Translations under genes and position numbers: made by a program
Shown: piece by piece, positions 1 to 5,457 of the stretch
How the letters are laid out: the number at the start of each line of letters is the position of its first letter
Position numbering within the stretch: the stretch's first letter is position 1
Notes under the pieces: model-generated
Seen by the model: the letters and a program-made list of their open reading frames with translations, nothing else
Told to the model about the DNA's origin: nothing
Databases searched by the model: none
Assembly (NCBI GenBank): GCA_002478225.1
Contig: DLMV01000080.1
Location: 127,838 to 137,546 of the forward strand
Direction: 5' to 3'
Source: Deltaproteobacteria bacterium UBA7527
GTDB lineage: Bacteria; Desulfobacterota; Syntrophorhabdia; Syntrophorhabdales; Syntrophorhabdaceae
DNA length: 9,709 nt

Positions 1-327
1 CGCGTGCTGAAAGGCATCAACACCACCAAAGAAAATCTGGGCGAGGCCGTGGCCGGGGAAACTCATGAGTTTAAAAGCATGTATCCCCAGATGATCGAGG
101 ACGCAAAACAGGAAGGGAATAACGGCGCATTGCGGAGCTTTAATTTTGCGAATGATGTTGAAAAGGTGCACGCGGGTCTCTATCAAAAGGCGCTTGATAA
201 TCTTGGGAAGAACGATGCTGTTGACTATTATGTCTGCAAGATCTGCGGCAACACGGTGGAAGGCGAGCCGCCCGATGAGTGTCCGGTCTGCAAAGCAAAG
301 AAGGCTGCCTTTTATAAAATAGATTAA
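1..327 (+). CDS. rbr: Rubrerythrin, C-terminal part (5' end outside window)
   Basis: Rubrerythrin is a cytoplasmic non-haem diiron protein that reduces hydrogen peroxide in anaerobes. What is visible is the last ~108 residues of a protein usually 165-195 long. The frame is open from base 1, so the GTG at base 4 is an internal valine, not a start. The segment holds the second half of the four-helix diiron domain, with the GETHEF helix and the E-x-x-H ligand pair in VEKVHAGLY, followed by a rubredoxin-like Fe(SCys)4 domain. That domain has CKIC (first Cys about residue 78 counted from base 4) and CPVC knuckles with the typical GNTVEGEPPDECPVC spacing. The diiron-then-rubredoxin order is that of classical rubrerythrin. 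The next gene starts 44 bases later with no hairpin between, suggesting co-transcription with the flavoprotein and feoAB. Family assignment is very secure. Confidence 0.95.
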   Translation, partial: RVLKGINTTKENLGEAVAGETHEFKSMYPQMIEDAKQEGNNGALRSFNFANDVEKVHAGLYQKALDNLGKNDAVDYYVCKICGNTVEGEPPDECPVCKAKKAAFYKID

Positions 328-371
328 TCTTTTGTGTTCCATGAGCTTGACCGATTCTTAGGGGAGGGGCT

Positions 372-944
372 ATGAAGGTCGTTGCCTTTAATGGAAGCCC
401 GAGGATTGACGGCAACACGGATATATTGCTTGGCGAGGCGCTTGGAGCGATCCATGAGTCAGAGAATACGGTCCTTTCGTTCAGGCTGAATGATATGAAC
501 CTCAAGCCCTGCCAGAACTGCGGAGCCTGCGAAGAAACCGGCGTCTGCATCATAGAGGACGACATGAAGGATATTTATGCGGCTATCAGGGAAGGGGATA
601 GGATCATAGTCGCCTCCCCGATATTCTTCTTTAGCCTTTCTGCGCAGACGAAGATCATGATAGACAGGTGCCAGGCTTTTTGGTGTGAGAAATATATTTT
701 AAAGAAGGCTATACCGGAGGGCCGAAATGGCAGAAAGGGACTGCTGATCCTCGTTGGCGGCATGAAGAAAGACACCGGGATACAGTGCGGAGATGCAACT
801 GCAAAGGCATTTTTCAGATCCATCAGCGTCCCCACGCATGAAACAGTGAGTTTCTTAGGTGTTGACAAAAAAGGCGCGGTCATTGACCATCCGACAGCGC
901 TGCTTGAAGTCTACCGCGCCGGACAACGTCTTGCCACCCCTTGA
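372..944 (+). CDS. Iron-sulfur flavoprotein (Isf family, flavodoxin-like NAD(P)H/FMN reductase fold)
   Basis: This is a 190-residue cytoplasmic redox protein. The N-terminal GSPRxxGNT loop (residues 8-16) is the FMN phosphate-binding loop of the flavodoxin-like NADPH-dependent FMN reductase family. Cysteines 47, 50, 53 and 59 form C-x2-C-x2-C-x5-C, the compact 4Fe-4S motif of archaeal and bacterial iron-sulfur flavoproteins. The segment ASPIFFFSLSAQTKIMIDR (near residues 78-96) is the usual second flavin-contacting region. Known Isf proteins pass electrons from ferredoxin-like donors, and some reduce oxygen or peroxide; the natural partner here is unknown. The ATG at 372 follows a strong purine-rich ribosome site (GGGGAGGGG, 361-369). 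Rubrerythrin upstream and feoAB 23 bases downstream favour a role in oxidative or iron stress; that is inference. It could also act as a general quinone or flavin reductase. Confidence 0.88.
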   Translation: MKVVAFNGSPRIDGNTDILLGEALGAIHESENTVLSFRLNDMNLKPCQNCGACEETGVCIIEDDMKDIYAAIREGDRIIVASPIFFFSLSAQTKIMIDRCQAFWCEKYILKKAIPEGRNGRKGLLILVGGMKKDTGIQCGDATAKAFFRSISVPTHETVSFLGVDKKGAVIDHPTALLEVYRAGQRLATP

Positions 945-953
945 AAAGTTTAT

Positions 954-959
954 AGAAGG
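954..959 (+). promoter_or_regulatory. Ribosome binding site of the feoA-feoB fusion
   Basis: AGAAGG lies 8 bases before the ATG at 968. It supports this start, just ahead of the FeoA-like domain, and makes the gene one continuous FeoA-FeoB reading frame. Confidence 0.6.
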
Positions 960-967
960 TAGCATGA

Positions 968-3214
968 ATGGATAAGGAATTATTCCCTGTTACATCACTG
1001 GAAGAAAACGAGGAAGGAGTGGTGCATCTTTTATCCGGCGGAAGGGGACTGACCAGCAGGCTCGCTGCGATGGGGATCATGCCGGGGATAAAGATCAGGG
1101 TTTTGAGAAACAGCGGGAGGCAGGTCATCGTTCTTGCGTCCAATACGAGGGTTGCGCTTGGCAAAGGGCAGGCGGACAAGATCCTTGTCGAGAAGATAGG
1201 CACAGCACCTGGCAAAGATGATGAGAAAACACCGTCAAAGAGCCTTCTTGTCGCTCTGGCCGGTCAGCCAAATGTAGGAAAGACCACTGTTTTCAATCTC
1301 CTCACCGGTTTGTCGCAGCATGTCGGAAACTGGCCCGGCAAGACCGTGGAGATGAAAGAGGGATTTCACAATGTCAACGGCTTTGAACTAAAAGTGGTTG
1401 ACCTGCCGGGAACGTACAGTCTAAGTGCGTTCTCTGAGGAAGAAAGGATCGCGAGAGATTTCATCATCCACGAACATCCTGATGTGGTCGTCCTTGTCGT
1501 CAATGCATCTGCCCTGGAAAGAAGCCTCTATCTGCTCACCGAGATACTTCTGTTGAGATCACCTGTAGTTGTTGCGGTGAATATGGTGGACATGGCAGAA
1601 GGGCAAGGCGTGTATATTGACATAAACGCTCTCCAGAGATCGATGCACGTGCCGGTTGTACCGATGGTGGCCATAAAGAATCAAGGCATTAAGGAGCTTG
1701 TTTCCGAGATCATTCAGCTTGCAGAGGGTCAATCGGAATATGTGCCGAGGATACCCGAGGTGTCGCAGGATCACAGAGACATATTTCTAAAACTGCTTGA
1801 CATGATCAAAGAACACGTCCCAATACCCTACGATGATATCTGGATAGCAACTAAGCTCATGGAGGGCGATCCTGAAGTGTCGGATGCCGTGAAAGGTGTT
1901 GTGCCTCCTGAAATATGGAATGGGGTCCAAGCGCTGCTCGTTAAACACGAGGATGCGCTCAGGGCTGTTGTGGGAGGAAGATACGACTGGATAGAGGAGA
2001 CGACACGGGCTGCGATCTCGCGTTTCAGGCGCGGGCAGGTGCTTATAACGGACAGGATAGACCATATCCTTACACGTCCCGTCATCGGCATACCTGTTCT
2101 TCTGGGCATACTGGCGATCATCTTTTTATTGACATTCAAGATAGGATTCCCTCTGCAAAGGCTTCTCGAAACGATCACCAGCGCTTTCGGCAGGTGGATC
2201 GACGCCAGCTTGATAAGCGAGCCCTGGTGGATCCGCGGGATACTGGTGAACGGAGTCATAGGCGGCGCGGGCTCGGTGCTGACATTCACGCCGATCCTCA
2301 TTATATTTTTCTTTTCAATGTCGTTTCTCGAAAATATCGGGTATATGGCGCGCGCTGCCTTTGTCATGGACCGTTTCATGCATATTATCGGGCTCCATGG
2401 AAAGAGCTTTATGCCCATGTGCCTCGGCTTCGGCTGCAATGTGCCCGCCATTATGGGCTCGCGCATCGTTGAATCGAGGAAGGCAAGGCTGCTGACGATA
2501 TTCCTGACGCCATTCATACCATGCACGGGGAGGCTGGCCGTATTAACATTTGTTACCGCTGCGATCTTTGCGGGGAAAGCGCTTGCCGTCACATGGTTTT
2601 TGGTTGTTTCGAATATTGTATTGCTCGGTCTTTCAGGCATGATAATCAGCAAGATCTTTTACAGGGACGAAATGGTCCCTTTCATCATGGAACTGCCCCT
2701 CTACCATAAACCTGATTTCAAGATCATTGGAGTGGTGGTATGGAGCAGGACGCTTACCTTCGTGAAGAAGGCCGGAACCGTGATCCTCGCATTCTCCGTT
2801 GCGCTCTGGATCATGTCGAATGTTCCCGGAGGGGCGATCGAAAGCAGTCTGCTCGCATGGGTAGGTATGCTTCTTGAGCCCATCGGGATCCCCCTCGGGC
2901 TGGATTGGAAGATGCTCGTCGCCCTCCTGTCAACGATCGTTGCAAAAGAGAACGCTGTAGCCACTCTCGGTGTCCTTTATAATGTGGGAGAACAAGGTCT
3001 GATGAACGTTTTGCCGGCAATGGTAAACCACCCATCTGCCGTTGCCTTTCTCTTCGTATTGATGGTGTTCATACCGTGCGCCCCGACCATAACGGTCATG
3101 CGGCAGGAGATGGGCAGCTGGAAATTGTTTTTTGTTTCCATCTTTTTTATGATCATCCTTTCCTATGCAGGCGGCATCCTGATATACCACCTTGCTAAAA
3201 GTGCAGGAATATAA
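968..3214 (+). CDS. feoB: FeoA-FeoB fusion, ferrous iron transporter
   Basis: This 748-residue inner-membrane protein imports Fe(II), driven or gated by its GTPase domain. Residues ~5-80 are a FeoA-like SH3-fold domain (GLTSRLAAMGIMPG, then VALGKGQADKILV). The GTPase follows: G1 GQPNVGKTT (99-107), G2 around GKTVEMK (124-130), G3 DLPG (145-148), G4 NMVD (205-208) and a G5 region at VAIKNQG. Next comes a helical linker, and from about residue 370 the membrane core, with two Gate repeats that include LGFGCNVPAIMGSR, FIPCTGRLAV, STIVAKENAVATLG and FIPCAPTI. The conserved pore-region cysteines are present. FeoB alone is ~700-770 residues including its GTPase, so the core is complete though compact. 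FeoA is usually a separate gene; fusion to the N-terminus of FeoB is known in some anaerobes. No feoC is seen. It lies 23 bases after the flavoprotein, probably in the same operon. Confidence 0.96.
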   Translation: MDKELFPVTSLEENEEGVVHLLSGGRGLTSRLAAMGIMPGIKIRVLRNSGRQVIVLASNTRVALGKGQADKILVEKIGTAPGKDDEKTPSKSLLVALAGQPNVGKTTVFNLLTGLSQHVGNWPGKTVEMKEGFHNVNGFELKVVDLPGTYSLSAFSEEERIARDFIIHEHPDVVVLVVNASALERSLYLLTEILLLRSPVVVAVNMVDMAEGQGVYIDINALQRSMHVPVVPMVAIKNQGIKELVSEIIQLAEGQSEYVPRIPEVSQDHRDIFLKLLDMIKEHVPIPYDDIWIATKLMEGDPEVSDAVKGVVPPEIWNGVQALLVKHEDALRAVVGGRYDWIEETTRAAISRFRRGQVLITDRIDHILTRPVIGIPVLLGILAIIFLLTFKIGFPLQRLLETITSAFGRWIDASLISEPWWIRGILVNGVIGGAGSVLTFTPILIIFFFSMSFLENIGYMARAAFVMDRFMHIIGLHGKSFMPMCLGFGCNVPAIMGSRIVESRKARLLTIFLTPFIPCTGRLAVLTFVTAAIFAGKALAVTWFLVVSNIVLLGLSGMIISKIFYRDEMVPFIMELPLYHKPDFKIIGVVVWSRTLTFVKKAGTVILAFSVALWIMSNVPGGAIESSLLAWVGMLLEPIGIPLGLDWKMLVALLSTIVAKENAVATLGVLYNVGEQGLMNVLPAMVNHPSAVAFLFVLMVFIPCAPTITVMRQEMGSWKLFFVSIFFMIILSYAGGILIYHLAKSAGI

Positions 3215-3237
3215 CAGTTCAGGCCGCCATTTCTGTA

Positions 3238-3266
3238 TTGACAAACCGGATCTGTTCATATACATT
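3238..3266 (+). promoter_or_regulatory. Sigma70-like promoter of the tetR gene
   Basis: A perfect -35 box, TTGACA (3238-3243), is followed 17 bases later by TACATT (3261-3266); the overlapping TATACA (3259-3264) is an alternative -10. Transcription would begin near 3273, leaving only about 8 bases before the ATG at 3281. It is the best promoter-like sequence in the window and sits between feoAB and tetR, so tetR need not depend on read-through from feoAB. Confidence 0.6.
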
Positions 3267-3287
3267 GAACAATCATTCATATGAACA
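3253..3287 (+). promoter_or_regulatory. Nested inverted repeats, probable TetR-family operator
   Basis: TGTTCATAT (3253-3261) and ATATGAACA (3279-3287) are perfect 9-base inverted copies. Inside them TGTTCA (3253-3258) also pairs with TGAACA (3266-3271), and TTCATATGAA (3276-3285) is a perfect 10-base palindrome. So three or four half-sites of the form TGAAC/GTTCA cover the -10 region, the start of transcription and the first codons. TetR proteins bind such palindromes, commonly in their own promoters, so autorepression by the adjacent gene product is the natural reading. The dyads are seen directly; the binding protein is inferred. Confidence 0.6.
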
Positions 3288-3862
3288 GGCGTTCATCAGC
3301 AGAATCCAGAAAAAAAATACTTAATGCGGCGCTCATAACATTTTCTGATCATGGTTACCGGGGGGCAAGCATGAGAATGATCGCTGAGCGCGCAGGGATA
3401 AGCGTCGGCGGTCTTTATCTTTACTTTAAGGGCAAAGAAGAGCTCTGCCTCACAATGTTGAAAGACCGCTTTAATGACCTGGTTGCGGAGCTTGAGAAGG
3501 TTGCGCTGAAAATTCAAGACCCTGCTGATGCCTTTACGCAATTTATCACAGTCAGCGTTGAATACACCAAACGCCACCGGGAACTTATTCTGGCCCAGGG
3601 CAGAGAGCAGGGTTTCACCTTCGGGATTGATGTTAAGAAGAGATTTTTCAAGAACCAGAGGAGGCTGGTCGAGATGATCATCAGGAAAGGCATAGATTCA
3701 GGTCATTTCGATGATTGCAATGTAAGGGAGGCTGCAAAGATAGTAACGAGCATGATACGGGGGTTCGTTCTCTCCATCGTTGTCGATCCGGAGAACCTCT
3801 TTCAGCCCGATGAGTGCGCCCGATTCATGCTGCGGGGGCTTTTAAGGAGGAAGGAGCAATGA
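3281..3862 (+). CDS. TetR/AcrR-family transcriptional regulator
   Basis: This is a 193-residue one-component repressor. Residues ~10-57 form the TetR DNA-binding domain: KKILNAALITFSDHGYRGAS, then the helix-turn-helix RMIAERAGISVGGLYLYF and the conserved tail KGKEELCLTML. The remaining ~135 residues are a helical ligand-binding and dimerisation domain whose effector cannot be read from sequence. The length is typical (~190-220). The start at 3281 gives the usual short arm before the first helix, but no Shine-Dalgarno sequence precedes it; the codon lies inside a palindrome about 8 bases from the predicted transcription start, so translation may be leaderless. The stop codon overlaps the next start (ATGA, 3859-3862), so it probably controlled the broken gene downstream. 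Regulators of this arrangement often govern tolC-hlyD-RND efflux operons. A role in iron control is possible from position alone but less likely. Confidence 0.9.
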   Translation: MNRRSSAESRKKILNAALITFSDHGYRGASMRMIAERAGISVGGLYLYFKGKEELCLTMLKDRFNDLVAELEKVALKIQDPADAFTQFITVSVEYTKRHRELILAQGREQGFTFGIDVKKRFFKNQRRLVEMIIRKGIDSGHFDDCNVREAAKIVTSMIRGFVLSIVVDPENLFQPDECARFMLRGLLRRKEQ

Positions 3863-3951
3863 TGGCAGGATGCATCAGGTTCTCATTTTTTGTGATTGTG
3901 CTGCTATGGTTTCATGCTTTCGCATTGGAGTATATGACCTGCCACCAATAA
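3859..3951 (+). pseudogene. Truncated exported protein, signal-peptide fragment (possibly TolC-like)
   Basis: An open frame starts at ATG 3859, overlapping the tetR stop as ATGA, and has a strong ribosome site (AAGGAGG, 3844-3850, 8 bases upstream). It encodes about 25 native residues: a short N-terminus with an arginine (CIRFS), a hydrophobic stretch (FFVIVLLWFHAF) and an A-L-E boundary that fits a Sec signal peptide and cleavage site. The frame then enters insertion-sequence DNA at about 3935 and stops at 3949-3951 after five foreign codons. The rest of the gene is absent from the window. A gene translationally coupled to tetR and beginning with a signal peptide is commonly an outer-membrane efflux protein, but too little remains to name the family. 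The coupling and signal peptide are seen directly; the TolC idea is inference. Confidence 0.72.
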
Positions 3952-4185
3952 ATCGGTCCAGTTTCTGTGTTAGGCTCTGGATACAAAAAGGAGGATATTG
4001 GACATGGGCAGGTACACCTATCAACCGGAACAGATCATCGCAAAACTGAGGGAAGCGGAAGTGCTGCTTAGCAAAGGACAGACCGTTCAGGGTATAGTTC
4101 GCCATCTGGGGATAACCGAGCAGACCTGCTACCGCTGGAGGAGGGCAGCCGGCGGTCAGGGACCGGGGGCCGGGAGTTAAGAAAG
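3935..4185 (+). mobile_element. Left-end remnant of an IS3-family (IS407-like) insertion sequence
   Basis: The left end begins TGACCTGCCACC (3935-3946), resembling the TGA-CCTGCC-type termini I recall for IS407-group elements. About 57 bases of leader, a ribosome site (AAGGAGG, 3988-3994) and an orfA beginning at 4004 follow, which is the normal layout of this group. orfB, which carries the DDE transposase core, and a clear right inverted repeat are both missing. Similarity to orfA fades after about 4145, and the metallophosphoesterase gene begins at 4186. The right boundary is therefore approximate and looks like a deletion junction, not a transposition end. No target duplication can be tested because the right end is lost. 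The element is immobile on its own. Confidence 0.8.
4004..4180 (+). pseudogene. IS3-family transposase OrfA, N-terminal fragment
   Basis: The ATG at 4004 sits 9 bases after AAGGAGG and is preferred to the in-frame TTG at 3998. The first ~48 codons match the OrfA helix-turn-helix typical of the IS407 group: Y-x-PEQIIAKLREAEVLLSKGQ, then HLGITEQTCYRWRR. OrfA is normally ~88-100 residues and goes on after the RWR motif with Y-GG, D-Q-A and R-L-K segments leading to a leucine-rich helix. Here the frame runs into a glycine-rich tail (AAGGQGPGAGS) and stops. From 4161 the +1 frame reads D-x4-V-K-K, a weak echo of the expected D-Q-A-x-R-L-K, which suggests a small insertion or deletion near 4150 before the element is cut off. 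The product might still bind DNA but cannot transpose anything. Confidence 0.82.
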
Positions 4186-5328
4186 ATGACCCTTTTTTTG
4201 GTTACCTTTGTCCTCCTTTATGGAACCCTCCATCTCTATGTGTTCGTAAAGCTGCAGCTTGCTTTTCATCTCAGATTTGCGCCTAACGTCTTCGTCGTTA
4301 TATTCATGGCGGTGATGACCTTCGCCCCTTTTGCAGTCCGCCTCGCTGAAAGGGCGGGCAATGAGTCGTTCGCGCGCTTTATGGCCTACGCCGGATATAC
4401 ATGGATGGGCATCATCTTTTTCTTTTTCTCTTTTTCGATCTGCGTCGATATCATCCGCATGGTCGTTCATGTTTCCGGGATCATACTGAAAAGAGATCTT
4501 TCTTACCCCACGTCCGCCTACAGATTATTCTTCATAATACCCATGGCATACGCCCTCCTGGCATCGGCATACGGTTATTGGGAGGCAAAAAATATCAGTA
4601 TTGAAAAAATAGTTATAAAGACGTCGAAGATCCCCGAGTCTGTTGGAAAGGTTACGATCGCCCAGATCTCCGATGTTCACCTGGGGCTTATCGTGAGGGA
4701 AGAAAGATTGAAGCGCATTACGGAAGCGGTCAAGAACATAAACCCTGATATGCTCGTTTCTACCGGTGATCTCGTAGACGGACAGATAGATGGGCTGAAC
4801 AGGCTTATCGGGATGCTTGACGGGATCAAACCGCGTTACGGAAAATTTGCGGTGACGGGGAACCACGAATTCTACGCAGGCATCAGAAAATCCCTCGATT
4901 TTACGCAAAAGGCAGGGTTTAAGATATTGAGAGGAGAAGGAATGACCATCAAGGGGATCATCAACGTAGCCGGCGTCGATGATATGGCAGGGATTCCTTT
5001 TAATTACGTTGAGGTCCCGGAAAAATTACTGCTTTCGAAGCTCCCGGGGGACTTGTTTACGGTCCTCCTGAAACACATGCCCGTTGTTGACAGGGATGCG
5101 GCAGGGCTGTTCGACCTGCAGCTCTCAGGCCACACCCACAAAGGCCAGATCTTTCCTTTCAGGTTTATAACGAGATTATTTTTCCCTATGTACACGGGGT
5201 ATCACATCTTGCCGCAAGGGTCGAAGCTTTACGTCAACAGGGGTTCAGGGACATGGGGACCGCCGATGCGCTTTCTTGCACCGCCTGAAATAACGGTCAT
5301 CGAGCTTCAGCATGGAAAGCAAAAATAA
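4186..5328 (+). CDS. Membrane-anchored calcineurin-like metallophosphoesterase
   Basis: This 380-residue protein has an N-terminal membrane part and a C-terminal two-metal phosphoesterase domain. Hydrophobic segments lie at about residues 2-22, 33-52, 71-97 and 112-130. The catalytic domain follows with all family signatures in order: D163-x-H165 in SDVHLG, GDLVD (194-198), GNHE (225-228), H297 in LLKHMP, and GHTHKGQ (315-321) carrying H316 and H318. Known relatives (YkuE/YaeI-like group) hydrolyse phosphodiesters or pyrophosphates such as UDP-diacylglucosamine; the substrate here is not predictable, though a membrane lipid is plausible. The ATG at 4186 begins just before the first membrane helix, with GGGAG at 4172-4176 as ribosome site. 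This lies in degraded IS sequence, so the original promoter has probably been replaced. Its stop touches a repeat element (from 5329). Confidence 0.9.
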   Translation: MTLFLVTFVLLYGTLHLYVFVKLQLAFHLRFAPNVFVVIFMAVMTFAPFAVRLAERAGNESFARFMAYAGYTWMGIIFFFFSFSICVDIIRMVVHVSGIILKRDLSYPTSAYRLFFIIPMAYALLASAYGYWEAKNISIEKIVIKTSKIPESVGKVTIAQISDVHLGLIVREERLKRITEAVKNINPDMLVSTGDLVDGQIDGLNRLIGMLDGIKPRYGKFAVTGNHEFYAGIRKSLDFTQKAGFKILRGEGMTIKGIINVAGVDDMAGIPFNYVEVPEKLLLSKLPGDLFTVLLKHMPVVDRDAAGLFDLQLSGHTHKGQIFPFRFITRLFFPMYTGYHILPQGSKLYVNRGSGTWGPPMRFLAPPEITVIELQHGKQK

Positions 5329-5408
5329 ACCCGTAAGTCGTGAGGCGTCAGACGTTAGGCGATTTCTTGCCTTTTACCCCTTGCGACCCGCGACTGACGC
5401 TTTACGGC
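5329..5408. repeat. Dyad element of 7-base repeats (CGTNAGN), interspersed repeat copy 1
   Basis: Directly after the metallophosphoesterase stop come four forward copies of a 7-base unit, CGTNAGN, at 5332-5338, 5339-5345, 5346-5352 and 5353-5359. After a 19-base spacer there are four degenerate inverted copies at 5379-5385, 5386-5392, 5393-5399 and 5400-5406. As a result GTCGTGAGGCGTCAG (5337-5351) can pair with CTGACGCTTTACGGC (5394-5408) over 15 positions, 12 Watson-Crick and 3 G-U. A small inner hairpin GGCGA-tttc-TTGCC is also possible. The first 16 bases recur at 9685-9700, so this is probably a genome-wide intergenic repeat. It could fold in RNA, but no U-run of terminator type follows. 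Confidence 0.75.
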
Positions 5409-5417
5409 CTCATTTGT

Positions 5418-5446
5418 TTGTCTATTCCGCACCAAGGGTGTATATT
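5418..5446 (+). promoter_or_regulatory. Candidate promoter of the dikinase-like gene
   Basis: TTGTCT (5418-5423), a 17-base spacer and TATATT (5441-5446) match a sigma70-type promoter. It lies in the ~50 bases between the repeat dyad and the ATG at 5458. Transcription would start near 5453, giving a very short leader. The match is moderate. Confidence 0.45.
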
Positions 5447-5457
5447 AAACGGTAGAT

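Noticed and set aside
4..6. GTG as start codon of the first gene
   Set aside because: The frame is open to the window edge and the residues match the middle of rubrerythrin, so this is an internal valine of a truncated gene.
1828..2652. 274-codon open frame on the - strand
   Set aside because: It is antisense to the conserved G-domain linker and membrane core of FeoB; the + strand motifs leave no doubt about the coding strand.
3998..4000. TTG as start of the IS orfA
   Set aside because: The ATG two codons later has better spacing from AAGGAGG and gives the usual OrfA N-terminus.
4145..4159. GCCGGCGGTCA as right inverted repeat of the IS
   Set aside because: It matches the complement of the left end TGACCTGCCACC at only about half the positions and lies within continuing orfA-like sequence.
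5332..5406. CRISPR-like array
   Set aside because: The units are 7 bases, contiguous and inverted in the second half; there are no spacers or cas genes.
5337..5420. The repeat dyad as an intrinsic terminator
   Set aside because: The loop is 42 bases and the right arm is followed by CTCATTTG rather than a run of T, so rho-independent termination is unlikely.
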